Source: an uncultured Bacteroidales bacterium | GTDB lineage: Bacteria; Bacteroidota; Bacteroidia; Bacteroidales; Bacteroidaceae | Direction of reading: 5' to 3' | NCBI GenBank assembly: GCA_902776455.1 | Contig: CACYQI010000002.1 | Coordinates: forward strand, 1 to 64,000 | Length of the DNA stretch: 64,000 nucleotides | Part shown: piece after piece, positions 8,005 to 17,986 of the stretch | Position numbering within the stretch: position 1 is the stretch's first letter | Layout of the letters: each line of letters begins with the position of its first letter | The notes under the pieces: generated by a model | What the model was told of the DNA's origin: nothing | What the model saw: only the letters and a program-made list of their open reading frames with translations | The model's database searches: none | Program-made: the position numbers and the translations under genes

Positions 8005-9876
8005 TTAATCTTTAACCCCTTCATCAGAGAAGCTGTACAGATGCCTGTTCTCGAACTCTGTGGCGCGTGCCTGGCTTGCCTCCGAAAGCTTGCCGTTGAT
8101 GTACTGCTCCATCATCAAAGCGCCGATGGGAACGCCGTATGTGGCTCCCCACGAACCGTTCTCCACATAGACGCAGATGGCTATCTTCGGGTCCTCGCGA
8201 GGCGCGAAGCCCATGAAGACGCTATGGTCCTGTCCGTGAGGGTTTTGGGCAGTACCCGTCTTGCCGCATACTTCGTAGTCGGCCGTGTTGGCTATGCGGC
8301 ACGTTCCGCCCAGCACGGCTTGTCGCATTCCGGCAACCACCGTCTCGTAGTTGCTGCGCTGGACGCGGGTGTAGTGCTTCCTGGTGTAGAGCGTGTCGAG
8401 CGGCATTCCTTGCACCTTCTTCACGACATGCGGAACGATGTACCAACCTCTGTTTGCGATGGTTGCGCCGAGGTTGGCAATCTGCAGGGGAGTAAGGTTG
8501 ACTTCGCCCTGTCCGATGCTGATGCTGATGACCGTCAGGCCGCTCCAGTCGCCTCGGTAGGCCTTGTCGTAATAGGGCGCGTTGGGAATCATGCCGCGTT
8601 TCTCGCCCGGAAGGTCGATGCCGAGCTTGTAGCCGAAGCCCATGCTCACCATGTAGTCCTTCCAAGTCGTCATGGCCTGCTGCACCGTCTCGTACTTCTT
8701 TCGGTTGCCGAACATGTGGTAGAGTCCCCAACAGAAGTAGCCGTTGCACGAGGTGGCGATGGCTGGAATGAGCGGCAGCGGCGAGCCGTGGCCGTGGCAG
8801 CCCACCTTAAGCCCTCTGAAGTGGAAGCCGTGGCTGCAGGAGTAGGCCGTTTGAGGCGTGATGATGCCTTCTTGGAGGAAGGTGAGTGCCTGACTTGTCT
8901 TGAAGGTCGAACCGGGCGGGTACTGACCCATAATGGCCCGATTGAGAAGCGGTTTGTGAGGGTCGGCAGCCAGCATCCGTTGGCTCTTTCCTCGCTGTCG
9001 GCCTATCATGATGCGGGGGTCGTAGGTCGGACTCGACACCATGCAGAGCACCTCGCCCGTGCTTGGCTCGATGGCAACGATGCTTCCCAGTTTGCCCTTC
9101 ATCAGCCTTTCGCCCAAAGCCTGCAGGTCGATGTCGATGCTCATCGTCAAGTTGCGTCCCGGAATGGGTGCCTCGTCGAACTTCCCGTTCTGGTAGCGTC
9201 CCTTGATGCGACCTCTGGCATCCCTGAGCAGAATCTCCATGCCTTTCTCTCCCCTCAAGGCCGTCTCGTAGGAACGTTCAACGCCGAGCTTGCCGATGTA
9301 GTCGCCGCTGCGGTAGTAATGGTCGGCCTCGATGTCCTCCGGACCTACCTCGCCGATGTCGCCAAGCAGGTGAGCGGCGTTTGGGTAGCTGTACTGTCGG
9401 ATGCTTCGCTTCTGTATGTAGAAGCCGGGGAAGCGGAAGAGCTTCTCCTGGAAGCGGCTGAACTCTTCCGTAGAGAGCTGGCTCATAAAGACTTGCTGCG
9501 TGTAGGAGCTGTAGCCCGGGTTGCGCTTCCCGTCCTTTATCTCTTCCATTCGGCGCTCATACCATTCGCGGGTGATGCCGAGGCTTTCGCAAAGGTCGAG
9601 CGTATCTACTCCCTCTTGCTCCCGCATGATGACCATCACGTCGTAGGCAGGCTGGTTATAGACGAGCAGCTTCCCGTTGCGGTCGGAGATGGCACCGCGG
9701 GCGGGGTACTGTATGCGCTTGAGGAAAGCATTCGAGTCGGCACTTGCCTTGAAGTCCTCGCTGAGCAGTTGCAGCGTGAAGAGCCGTATCAGATAGATAA
9801 GGATAATGGCTACGGCAGCACCGCCGATGACGTATTTGCGCTTCTCAAGCTCGTAAGTGGGCTTCGTTCCTTCCAT
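8005..9876 (-). CDS. mrdA: penicillin-binding protein 2, elongasome transpeptidase
   Basis: PBP2 cross-links new peptidoglycan in the periplasm as partner of RodA. The 623-aa protein has one N-terminal membrane anchor (about residues 15-35), a dimerisation domain with 'PARGAISDRNGKLL', and a transpeptidase domain. The catalytic serine motif is 'GSTFK' near residue 322. The SxN motif is 'SCN' in 'ATSCNGYFCWG', and the KTG motif is 'KTGTAQ' near residue 536. Gene order mreD-mrdA-rodA on the same strand identifies it as PBP2 rather than FtsI. The gap to mreD is about 265 bp and is filled with low-complexity TTTACTATTTGAC and TTCAGTTGACTTCGTCG repeats, unusual inside an operon. Confidence 0.93.
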   Translation of the reverse strand: MEGTKPTYELEKRKYVIGGAAVAIILIYLIRLFTLQLLSEDFKASADSNAFLKRIQYPARGAISDRNGKLLVYNQPAYDVMVIMREQEGVDTLDLCESLGITREWYERRMEEIKDGKRNPGYSSYTQQVFMSQLSTEEFSRFQEKLFRFPGFYIQKRSIRQYSYPNAAHLLGDIGEVGPEDIEADHYYRSGDYIGKLGVERSYETALRGEKGMEILLRDARGRIKGRYQNGKFDEAPIPGRNLTMSIDIDLQALGERLMKGKLGSIVAIEPSTGEVLCMVSSPTYDPRIMIGRQRGKSQRMLAADPHKPLLNRAIMGQYPPGSTFKTSQALTFLQEGIITPQTAYSCSHGFHFRGLKVGCHGHGSPLPLIPAIATSCNGYFCWGLYHMFGNRKKYETVQQAMTTWKDYMVSMGFGYKLGIDLPGEKRGMIPNAPYYDKAYRGDWSGLTVISISIGQGEVNLTPLQIANLGATIANRGWYIVPHVVKKVQGMPLDTLYTRKHYTRVQRSNYETVVAGMRQAVLGGTCRIANTADYEVCGKTGTAQNPHGQDHSVFMGFAPREDPKIAICVYVENGSWGATYGVPIGALMMEQYINGKLSEASQARATEFENRHLYSFSDEGVKD

Positions 9877-10141
9877 CGAGCCAAATTAATTTACTATTTG
9901 ACAATCCTAAGTAACATTTACTATTCAATCATTTACCATTTACCATTTGATAGTTGGCTTACCCTTTGGCCGCCGATCTTCAGTTGACTTCGTCGACTTT
10001 CAGTTGACTTCGTCGGCCTTCGGTTCTCCCCATAGAGGGTAGAGGGGTCTTTTCATCTTTCAGCCTCTCCCCAACCCTCTCCTAAGGGAAAGGGGGAAGT
10101 CTCTCCCTTTAGGGGGAGATTTAGAGGAGGCTCTTCAACTT

Positions 10142-10639
10142 TCAACTTCTCACCTTCTCTATCAGCAAGATAATCAGCAGCGAAGCCGCATAGCTCACGC
10201 CCATGCTTATGGCAATGTCCTCGAGGCGGAAATAGGAGAAGCCTTCAAGACCGAAATAGACAACGTGGTGGAGCAACAGCAGCAAGGCGATGAACTGCAG
10301 GTAGTTCCAGCGTCCCATAGCGGAGAACGAGGGATGGAGTTCCTCGTCCGAGTCGCGGGGAGCCATCAGCTCCAGCAGCGGCGGCTGTACGAGACCGACG
10401 AGCGTCATGGCGGCACTGCCGATGCCCGGCGTGCCCGCGAAGATGTCGGCGACAAGCCCTACGCCAAAGCCCCAGAGCAGAGCCTCGGAGCGCGACGTGC
10501 CCAAAGGCAGGGTGATGACGATGAGCGAGCACACCAAAGGCGCACCATAGCCCCAGGGATGAACCTGGTCGAGGACGAGCACCTGCAGAGCCAGCAACAG
10601 CAACGCCCAAGCCAAACGTTTCAGAAACGCAACAACCAT
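10142..10639 (-). CDS. mreD: rod-shape determining protein MreD
   Basis: MreD is a small inner-membrane protein of the elongasome that links MreC and MreB to PBP2 and RodA. The 165-aa protein is almost entirely membrane-embedded, with about five predicted segments, and shows the family pattern '[57 protein letters not shown]' in its first half (quoted here only to residue blocks: a Pro-Trp loop, then Leu-rich helix, then ADIFAGTPG). It is followed by mrdA and rodA. The usual upstream mreC and mreB are not present in the next kilobase, so the cluster has been split. A 7-bp tandem repeat lies in its leader. Confidence 0.85.
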   Translation of the reverse strand: MVVAFLKRLAWALLLLALQVLVLDQVHPWGYGAPLVCSLIVITLPLGTSRSEALLWGFGVGLVADIFAGTPGIGSAAMTLVGLVQPPLLELMAPRDSDEELHPSFSAMGRWNYLQFIALLLLLHHVVYFGLEGFSYFRLEDIAISMGVSYAASLLIILLIEKVRS

Positions 10640-10863
10640 CGAAGTAATTTACTATTTGACAATCCTAAATAATTTACTATTTGACGATTTACTATTTACG
10701 ATTTATTTACTATTTTGTAATTTAACTATTTACGCTGTGGCAGTAAAGTCTCTCATCTTCCATCTTCTTTGCCAATGCAGCATCCGAAGAACCACCTACG
10801 CCCAAGCGAAGTTCCGCCTGCGCCTAACCGAAGCGAAGAACTTTCCACTCTCAACTTTCAATT

Positions 10864-10962
10864 TTCCACTTTCCACTTTCCACTTTCCACTTTCCACTTT
10901 CCACTTTCCACTTTCCACTTTCCACTTTCCACTTTCCACTTTCCACTTTCCACTTTCCACTT
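10864..10962. repeat. heptanucleotide tandem repeat, about 14 copies
   Basis: The unit TTCCACT (TTTCCAC) is repeated without interruption about 14 times. On the minus strand it reads GTGGAAA and lies between a likely -7 box (10976-10983) and the mreD start, so it is probably transcribed in the mreD leader. Uninterrupted short repeats of this kind change copy number easily. Confidence 0.85.
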
Positions 10963-10975
10963 TTTATTTGACCTG

Positions 10976-10983
10976 CAAAGGTA
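10976..10983 (-). promoter_or_regulatory. -7 box upstream of mreD
   Basis: The minus strand reads TACCTTTG followed by C, a match to TAnnTTTG. It is the nearest such box ahead of mreD, although the leader would be about 330 bases long. Confidence 0.4.
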
Positions 10984-11149
10984 TGGACTTTTCTCCACAC
11001 AAGCAAGGCTTTCCCTGCATTTTTCTTCGCGCAAAGTGCATTTTTGCATAATCGCGTCCCAAAAGAAGCCTCTCCCATGGCTTCCCGACCCCCGTCCACC
11101 CCCATTTGCCAACGCCCCAAACCGCCCCAGAGTAGCCCCATCGCAGGGG

Positions 11150-11290
11150 GTGAGTCCGACACTCCGTGCAGTGTAGCCCGACACTCCGTGCAGTGTAGCC
11201 CGACACTCCGTGCAGTGTAGCCCGATCCTCCGTGCAGTGTAGCCCGATTCTCCGTGCAGTGTAAGCCGACGCTCCATGCAGTGTGAAACT
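11150..11290. repeat. 22-bp tandem palindrome cluster (CTCCGTGCAG variant)
   Basis: Six or so units of 22 bp share CACTCCGTGCAGTGTAGCC with small changes. It is a variant of the CTCCGTGGAG family found at about ten other intergenic sites in the window. The rest of 11291-11500 shows nothing recognisable. Two GGGAAGGG/CCTCTCCCC blocks lie at 11537-11615. Confidence 0.75.
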
Positions 11291-11511
11291 GACCGCTTAG
11301 GGGAACTACCAGCTAAACCTCAATCAAACACTCATTACTTCTTATCTTTCCTCATTTCTCTTGCTCCTTATAAGCCAGGGAAGTGCGACTTCTTCGCTTC
11401 GTTCAGGCGCAGGAGGAACCGAAAGTAGAGTTACTTGATGATAATCGACGCGGAAATGCAAAAAAGAGGATTTATTGCGATGATGCTGTATGGGCTATGA
11501 GTTATTTTTGT

Positions 11512-11519
11512 TAACTTTG
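11512..11519 (+). promoter_or_regulatory. -7 box upstream of pyrC
   Basis: TAACTTTG followed by C matches the Bacteroidetes consensus and points toward pyrC, which starts 140 bases downstream. Confidence 0.55.
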
Positions 11520-11658
11520 CACGGAGAAAACCTATAAGGCCTCTCCCCAGCCTTCCGCTAAAGGGAAGGGAGAAATGAAAAGCCTCTCCCCAGCCCTCCC
11601 CTAAAGGGAAGGGAGGAATAAAATGCTAAATGGTAAATGATTAAATGGCAAATGAAAG

Positions 11659-13050
11659 ATGGTAACGATTATACAAAACGCCACTGTGGTCAATGAGGGC
11701 GAGCGTTTCCTGGCGTCGGTGCGCGTCGAGGAGGGACGTATCGCAGAGATAGCAAGGGACAGGGAACTTCCAGTCGGGCCGCGGGACTGCTGCTTGGAGG
11801 CAGAGGGAGCATTCCTTCTGCCTGGTGTCATCGACGGTCATGTCCACATGCGCGACCCTGGACTGACGCATAAGGCTACGATGGAGAGCGAGACGCGGGC
11901 TGCCGCAAGGGGCGGCGTGACGACGGTGCTCGACATGCCGAATGTGGTGCCGCAAACCACGACGCTCGAGTTGCTGAAGCAGCGCTATGCCCTTGCCAAA
12001 GGGCGATGCCATGTCAACTACGGCTTCTATCTCGGTGCGACAAACGACAATCTGGAGGAAATCAAGCGGCTCGACACTTCGGCCTGCCCTGGCGTGAAGC
12101 TCTTCATGGGCAGCAGCACGGGCGGAATGCTCGTGGACAGAGAAGAGAAGCTTCGGCAAATCTTCCGCCATTCGCCTGCTCTCATCGTGACGCATTGCGA
12201 AGACACCAATCGTATTAATAATGAGGTAAGAAGAGTTAAGACTGAGGAATCAAAGTCCCAATCAAGCCCCGAAGGTGCCTCTCACTCTTCACTTCCCGAC
12301 GACCTTCCCATCTGCTTTCACCCCCTCATCCGCGACCACGAGGCGTGCCTCCGCAGTTCACAACTTGCTGTCCGCCTTGCCCATGAGGAGAAAGCCCGTC
12401 TGCATGTGGCCCACATCACGACGGCTCAGGAGCTGGAACTCTTCTCGCCCGATGACGACCGCATCACGGCTGAGGCTTGTGTGCCGCATCTGCTCTTTAC
12501 GGACAAGGACTACGAGACGCTTGGCTCCCGCATCAAGTGCAATCCAGCCATCAAGACAGAAGCTGACCGGGCTGCTCTCCGCAAGGCCTTGACCGACGGT
12601 CGCATCCGCACCATCGCCACCGACCACGCGCCCCACCTCCTCAGCGAGAAGGAGGGCGGTGCGCTGAAAGCCATGAGTGGTATGCCGATGGTGCAGTTCT
12701 CCCTGCCCGTCGTGCTTAGCCTGGCCGACGAGGGCGTACTCAGTTTAGAGCGCGTAGCGGAGCTGATGTGCCACAATCCAGCCCGTCTGTATGGCATCCG
12801 GGAGCGTGGTTTCCTCCGCGAAGGCTACCGGGCCGACCTTGTCTTGGTGCGTCAGAAGCCTTGGACCGTAACGAAGGACTGCATCGAAAGCCTTTGCGGT
12901 TGGAGTCCTTTGGAAGGTCGCATGCTTGGCTGGCAAGTGGAGAAGACCTGGGTGAACGGCCGTCTGGTCTGGGACGGAACGTCCTTCCCTTTGCCGCCTG
13001 AAGGGGAAGAATGCCAGTTCCAAGGAAAAGCGCCAGAGGTGCTTATTTAG
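11659..13050 (+). CDS. pyrC: dihydroorotase
   Basis: The enzyme closes carbamoyl-aspartate to dihydroorotate in pyrimidine synthesis. The 463-aa protein is a class I amidohydrolase. The metal motif is 'DGHVHMRDPG' near residues 57-66, followed by 'RGGVTTVLDMPN', 'VTHCED' near residue 176, and 'ATDHAPH' near residue 316, with the catalytic aspartate. The protein is somewhat longer than usual, and residues about 187-213 (around 'TEESKSQSSPEG') look unlike the family and low in complexity, perhaps a repeat-derived insert. It stands alone on its strand; the other pyrimidine gene in the window, pyrF, is at 49.2 kb. The start follows an AAATGAAAG leader and there is no better upstream start. Confidence 0.9.
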   Translation: MVTIIQNATVVNEGERFLASVRVEEGRIAEIARDRELPVGPRDCCLEAEGAFLLPGVIDGHVHMRDPGLTHKATMESETRAAARGGVTTVLDMPNVVPQTTTLELLKQRYALAKGRCHVNYGFYLGATNDNLEEIKRLDTSACPGVKLFMGSSTGGMLVDREEKLRQIFRHSPALIVTHCEDTNRINNEVRRVKTEESKSQSSPEGASHSSLPDDLPICFHPLIRDHEACLRSSQLAVRLAHEEKARLHVAHITTAQELELFSPDDDRITAEACVPHLLFTDKDYETLGSRIKCNPAIKTEADRAALRKALTDGRIRTIATDHAPHLLSEKEGGALKAMSGMPMVQFSLPVVLSLADEGVLSLERVAELMCHNPARLYGIRERGFLREGYRADLVLVRQKPWTVTKDCIESLCGWSPLEGRMLGWQVEKTWVNGRLVWDGTSFPLPPEGEECQFQGKAPEVLI

Positions 13051-13909
13051 CGGACAGCAATATAATCAAACACAAAGACACAGAGGCATAAAGTAATCCT
13101 CCCGCCGGTAAAGACACAAAGGTCTGGGTGAAAAGGCTTTGGCCGCGGTTTTGCTCTGACCGCAGACGAGACGTCTGCGTACCAATTTGCCTTTCTGTAA
13201 AGTAGTTCTGCCGCGGTTCCCCTCCCTTTCAAGGGGATGGGTTAGGGGTGGGTCTATCAACCAACGAAAGCAAAATACTGCTGTCCTAAGATAGACGTCG
13301 CAGCCCCTTCTACAACGCACCGCGAGCAGTGCGGTCTGACACAACGTGGAGCGTAGGCCGATGCTCCGTGGAGCGTAAGCCGATGCAACGTGGAGCGTAG
13401 GCCGATGCAACGTGGAGCGTAAGCCGATGCAACGTGGAGTGTAAGCCGATGCTCCGTGGAGCGTAAATCCAGGGTCTAAGTATCGTAGAGACGAGAGGCC
13501 AAAGACGGGGGGTGTAAGCTCTGGTAAGGAACATGTCGGGAAACGAAGTCCACACGGTGCGGCAGAACGTCCAATAGGTCTTTGCTTCAATCCTCAATGG
13601 TAGGGAAAGGGCGTTTGATACTCTTTCCTTGTTCGGACCGGAACCTTCGCTTCCTTTCCCCATCCCTCGCAGGAGAGGGAAAAAGGGTCGGGATGGGACG
13701 CCCGCGTACCAAAAGCGTGCTGAAAGAAGCGAAAAGGCACGGATTGTTTTGGTGGTTTGCGCACTTCTTCGTACATTTGCAGCCGAAATAACGAGGGGCG
13801 GAATAAACCTTTTCCAATCATTGGTGTCTATGTATTTGGAAAGCCTCTCCCATCCCTCCCAAGGGAAGGCACAATGATGCATCTACTAAATTAATTGATA
13901 TATTTTTCC
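13051..13909. repeat. repeat-filled interval between pyrC and the outer-membrane protein
   Basis: No gene is supported. At 13053-13070 there is a GGACAGCAATA end motif. At 13130-13260 lies one GC-rich unit containing GACGAGACGTCTGCG and CCCCTCCC...GGGGAT blocks. At 13330-13480 there are six 22-bp units with alternating CTCCGTGGAG and CAACGTGGAG cores. The reading frames that cross these are made of repeat translation and are not believed. Confidence 0.7.
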
Positions 13910-16900
13910 GTGAAACGATTCTCATTCTTTCTCATACTCTGCCTAAGCCCGCTGTGGGCTATGGCACAGAAAGTTACTGTAAGCGGCCTTGTCCAGGACG
14001 GTACCTTGAACGAACCTCTTCCCGGCGCGGCTGTCGTGCTGTTGCAGCCTAAGGACAGCGCTCAGGCGGCTGGCATTTCGTCCGACCTCGAAGGCAAGTT
14101 CAAACTCCCTTCCGTCAAGGCCGGCAACTACATCCTGCGCATCAGCTACATGGGCTTCCAGACGTATTTCCGCAACATCGTGCTCTCGAAGTCCAACAAG
14201 AACCTGAATCTCGGCACCATCACCTTGCAGGAGGACAGCAAGCTGCTGAAGGAAGCCGAGGTGACAGCCAGGGTCGCTCAGGTCGAGATGAAGGCCGACA
14301 CCTTTATCTTCAATGCCGACGCCTACCGCATGCCCGAAGGTTCCATGCTCGAGGAACTGGTCAAGAAGCTTCCCGGGGCAGAGGTAGATGATGCCGGCAA
14401 CATCAAGATAAACGGCAAAAGCGTCTCGAAGATAATGGTGGACGGCAAGGAATACTTCCAGAACGACACGAAGATGGCGATGAAGAACCTGCCGTCGAAG
14501 CTCATCAAGAAGCTCAAGTCCTACGACAAGAAAAGCGACTATACGCGCATCACCGGCATTGACGACGGCGAGGAGGAGACCGTCCTCGACCTCTCCGTCA
14601 AGAAAGGCATGAAGGACGGCTGGGTCGGAAACTTCGACGGAGCCTACGGCACAGAGGACCGCTACTCGGGCAAGGGCAACGTGAACCGCTTCATGGACAA
14701 CAGCTATCTGTCCGTCATCGGCAGCCGCAACAACGTGAACGACTTCGGCGGCCGCTGGGGCGGGGGCGGCAACGGCATAGTCACCAGCACGATGGGTGGC
14801 GTCACCTTCGCTTGGGAGAACGGCAAGAAGGAGTACACCGCCGGCCTCCTGAAGCTGGGAGGCAACGTGCGTTACGGCAGCAGCGACAGCGAGTCGGAGT
14901 CGAGGACGAACCAGGAGATGTTCCTTCCCTCGGGTACGAGCCAGTTCTCCAACTCCAAGAGTCAGGGCACGAACTGGAACCAGAACGTCAACGCCAACTT
15001 TCGTCTCGAGTGGTTCCCCGACAGTATGACGAACATCCTGTTCCGTCCCAACTTCAGCCACTCTAATGGCAACAGCTTCTCGAACAACAGGAGCGTGACG
15101 TTCAACTCGAGTCCCTTCGAGGCAGGCCTGACCGATCCGGTGGAGGAATACAAGGCATGGGCCGACCCTGACGGCATCCGCGTGAACGGCAACGAAAGGC
15201 TGGGCAGCGGAAGCAACTATAATAATAATGTAGAGGCCGAGCTGCAAGTGAACCGCCGCCTCGTCGTGCCAGGGCGCAACCTCACGCTCAATGTGGAAGG
15301 CTCCTATAGCAAGAGCGACAACAAGAGCTACAGCCGCAGCATCGTCCGCTACTACCAGCGCGAGGACGACAACCTCAATGCCGACTACCAGAATACCACG
15401 TCGCCCTCCAAGAACTACAACGTGCAGGGCCGCATCAGCTATACCGAACCCATCTTGAAGGGGACAGTGGTGCAGCTCAGCTATCAGGGACAGTATCGTT
15501 TCCAGGACAGTGACCGCGAGATGATGGTGTATGAGAAGCTTGAGGACGCGCTACGGGACAAGGGCCTGACCGATGTCACGGCCGTCGACCTCTACAACGG
15601 GACGTACCAGGGCATGACGCTCGAGAGCCTCGGCATCGACCTCTCGCAGCTCACCCGCGATGCCATGAACAGCCAGTACGCCACCTACAAAGAGTTCAAC
15701 CAGCGCGTCAACCTCATGCTCCGCCACAACAGCAAGCTGGAGAACGGGCAGGAGATCAACTTCAACGCCGGTGTGAACTTCGAGCCACAGCGCACGGCCA
15801 TGGACTACGAGAAGCGCGGCGTGCGCATCGACACCGTGCGTCACGTCCAGAACTGGGCACCCCGGCTCAACTTCCGCTGGAAGATTTCGAGCACCAGCCA
15901 ACTGCGTGTCCGCTACAACGGACGTATGTCCGAGCCGTCGATGACCAACCTTATCGAGGTCATGGACAACAGCAACCCCCTCTACATCAGCACCGGTAAT
16001 GCCGGATTGAAGAGTTCGTGGAACGACAACTTCAACCTTGACTACAACAACTACATTGCCGACAAGCAGATGGGCTGGTATGCCGGGCTGTGGGGCGGCA
16101 TGACGCGTCGTGCCATCTCCAACGCCACCATCTACGACACCGCCTCGGGCATCTCCTACAGCCGCCCTATGAACATCAGCGGAGGCTGGAACCTGAGGAC
16201 GTGGATGGGCTTTAATACCGCCCTCGACAAGGGCAAGCACGTCAACCTCAATTGGAGCCAAAGCATCAACCACGCCAACAACGTGGGCTACATCAGCAGC
16301 GACCTTGACGGGGGGGCGTTGCAGTACTTGCTGCCCGAGGTCGACATGACCGGACTCTTCCGCTACATGGACGAGAACGGATTGTTGCGCAAGGCCACCA
16401 CTAAGAGCACCGACCTGGGCGAAAGCCTCAGGCTCAGCTACCGCAACGACTTGCTGGAGGTGGGCGCCAGTGGCGGCATGAACTATCAGCACGCCCGCAA
16501 TGCCATGCAGAAGCAGGGCAACCGCGACACCTGGTTCTTCAACTACGGAGGCAACATCGTCATCAACATGCCGTGGGACATGCAGCTGAGCAGCGACATC
16601 TCGCAGCAAAGCCGACGAGGCTACGACGATGCCTCGATGAACACCAACGAACTCATCTGGAACGCTCAGCTTAGCCAGAATTTCCTTAGGCAGAAGAACA
16701 TGACGGTCAGCGTGCAATGGTACGACATCCTGCGCAACCGCTCGAGCATCAGCCGTAACTATAGTGCCACGAACCGCAGCGACACCTGGACCAACGCCAT
16801 CCACAGCTACGTCATGGTCCACCTCATCTACCGCTTCAACCTCGTGGGCGACAAGGAGGCGCGTGCCGCAGGCTTTAACGGTGGCGGCGGCGGCCCTGGC

Positions 16901-16957
16901 GGTGGCGGTCGCGGCGGCTGGGGCGGCGGCGGTGGTCGCGGCGGCGGACGCTTCTAA
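13910..16957 (+). CDS. large outer-membrane beta-barrel protein with N-terminal carboxypeptidase-regulatory-like domain
   Basis: The protein (about 1015 aa) has a signal peptide MKRFSFFLILCLSPLWAMAQ if translation begins at the GTG at 13910. A TTG at 13895 would add five residues and gives a poorer leader. Residues 21-110 form a CarboxypepD_reg-like beta-sandwich ('GAAVVLLQPKDSAQAAGISSD', 'LRISYMGFQT'). Next comes a plug-like segment ('MLEELVKKLPGAEVDD', 'GKEYFQND') and then a long beta-barrel of alternating Asn and aromatic strands, as in the Bacteroidetes OMP_b-brl_3 family, distant from TonB receptors. The final 27 residues are almost all glycine, ending in Arg-Phe. No SusD partner is present, so the substrate cannot be inferred. 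Confidence 0.82.
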   Translation: MKRFSFFLILCLSPLWAMAQKVTVSGLVQDGTLNEPLPGAAVVLLQPKDSAQAAGISSDLEGKFKLPSVKAGNYILRISYMGFQTYFRNIVLSKSNKNLNLGTITLQEDSKLLKEAEVTARVAQVEMKADTFIFNADAYRMPEGSMLEELVKKLPGAEVDDAGNIKINGKSVSKIMVDGKEYFQNDTKMAMKNLPSKLIKKLKSYDKKSDYTRITGIDDGEEETVLDLSVKKGMKDGWVGNFDGAYGTEDRYSGKGNVNRFMDNSYLSVIGSRNNVNDFGGRWGGGGNGIVTSTMGGVTFAWENGKKEYTAGLLKLGGNVRYGSSDSESESRTNQEMFLPSGTSQFSNSKSQGTNWNQNVNANFRLEWFPDSMTNILFRPNFSHSNGNSFSNNRSVTFNSSPFEAGLTDPVEEYKAWADPDGIRVNGNERLGSGSNYNNNVEAELQVNRRLVVPGRNLTLNVEGSYSKSDNKSYSRSIVRYYQREDDNLNADYQNTTSPSKNYNVQGRISYTEPILKGTVVQLSYQGQYRFQDSDREMMVYEKLEDALRDKGLTDVTAVDLYNGTYQGMTLESLGIDLSQLTRDAMNSQYATYKEFNQRVNLMLRHNSKLENGQEINFNAGVNFEPQRTAMDYEKRGVRIDTVRHVQNWAPRLNFRWKISSTSQLRVRYNGRMSEPSMTNLIEVMDNSNPLYISTGNAGLKSSWNDNFNLDYNNYIADKQMGWYAGLWGGMTRRAISNATIYDTASGISYSRPMNISGGWNLRTWMGFNTALDKGKHVNLNWSQSINHANNVGYISSDLDGGALQYLLPEVDMTGLFRYMDENGLLRKATTKSTDLGESLRLSYRNDLLEVGASGGMNYQHARNAMQKQGNRDTWFFNYGGNIVINMPWDMQLSSDISQQSRRGYDDASMNTNELIWNAQLSQNFLRQKNMTVSVQWYDILRNRSSISRNYSATNRSDTWTNAIHSYVMVHLIYRFNLVGDKEARAAGFNGGGGGPGGGGRGGWGGGGGRGGGRF

Positions 16958-17074
16958 GGAAAAGGTGAAGAGGTGAAAAGTTGAAAAGGTTAAGGGCTGA
17001 AAGGGTAAGTCTATGCTCGGTTCGTCCTCGGAGGCAAAGGGACGGGACATTAGGCTTCCGGACAGCAATAACTT

Positions 17075-17440
17075 TTATTTTGTCAAGATAATTCGCAACC
17101 CTTCGCTCTCTGACGGCTTCTTTTGCCTTCTGTGGCACTTTTCTACCCCGAAGGCAAGAAATGGGCTTAAATCGAATGGGCGTTGACAATCAATGATTTA
17201 CAAAGGGGCATTTCAGGGTGCAATACAAAGAAAGTACCGATGTGGCTTGCTGCTTCGACAAATGGAGCATAGTTTGGAGCCAAAAACGGCGTTGAGCATC
17301 GGTGAACGAAGCACGGAGTTTTGACCGATGCTCCGTGGAGTGTAGGCCGACACAACGTGGAGCATCGACCGACACCCCACGGCACACCCTCCCGAAGAGC
17401 TGCAAGAGGCGCAAAATGGAGTAAAGAATTTTCGTGAAAA
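17075..17440. repeat. about 370-bp intergenic repeat, left copy
   Basis: This segment is strongly similar in the same orientation to 21830-22190. Shared stretches include GCGTTGACAATCAATGATTT, CTTCTTTTGCCTTCTGTGGC and GAAGCACGGAGTTTTGACCG. It ends in three 22-bp palindromic units and a CACGGCACACCCTCCCGAAG block. The two copies flank the C10 peptidase and its peptide gene. Confidence 0.85.
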
Positions 17441-17464
17441 ACGCTGTCCAGAAGGGTCACAAGC

Positions 17465-17915
17465 GCCCTCTTCCCTCCCTTTTAAAAGGAAGAGACCCCA
17501 CCCCTAACCCCTCCCCTTGGAAGGGAGGGGAACCGCGGCAGAACTACTTTGCTGATAGGCAGATTGGTACGCAGACGTCTCGTCTGCGGTCAGAGCCATA
17601 GGTTTAACGCCTGCGAATCTTGGCGTGAAGAGTCACAAGCGCCCTCTTCCCTCCTTTTTAAGAGGAAGAGACCCCACCCCTAACCCCTCCCCTTGGAGGG
17701 GAGGGGAACTGCGGCTGAACTACTTTGCTGATAGGCAGATTGGTACGCAGACGTCTCGTCTGCGGTCAGGGCCATAGGCGGGATGCCTGCGAATCTTGGC
17801 GTGAAGAGTCACAAGCGCCCTCTTCCCTCCCTTTTAAGTGGAAGAGACCCCACCCCTAATCCCTCCCTTTGGAGGGGAGGGGAACCGCGGCTGAACTACC
17901 TTGCTGCCAAAAGGT
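17465..17915. repeat. three tandem GC-rich repeat units
   Basis: Three units of about 175 bp begin near 17465, 17640 and 17815. Each contains CACCCCTAACCCCTCCC and GGAGGGGAGGGGAACCGCGG. The first two also carry the palindrome CGCAGACGTCTCGTCTGCG. Nothing codes here. Confidence 0.8.
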
Positions 17916-17986
17916 TGCGGTTCCACCTTATGCAGAATCGCTTGTACGAGGTGGTGTGAGAGAATAAGTGAACATGTGAAGAGGCT

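Noticed and set aside
11150..11290. 22-bp arrays considered as CRISPR
   Set aside because: Units are directly adjacent with no unique spacers, and no cas genes are in the window.
13066..13882. overlapping frames of 60-190 codons between pyrC and the outer-membrane protein
   Set aside because: They translate the 22-bp and GC-rich repeats (TLHVASAYAPR, PLTPPL) and have no independent coding signal.
17167..17460. 97-codon minus-strand frame also kept open in the second 370-bp repeat (21918-22211)
   Set aside because: Substitutions between the two copies change amino acids freely and the product crosses the palindrome units, so it looks non-coding.
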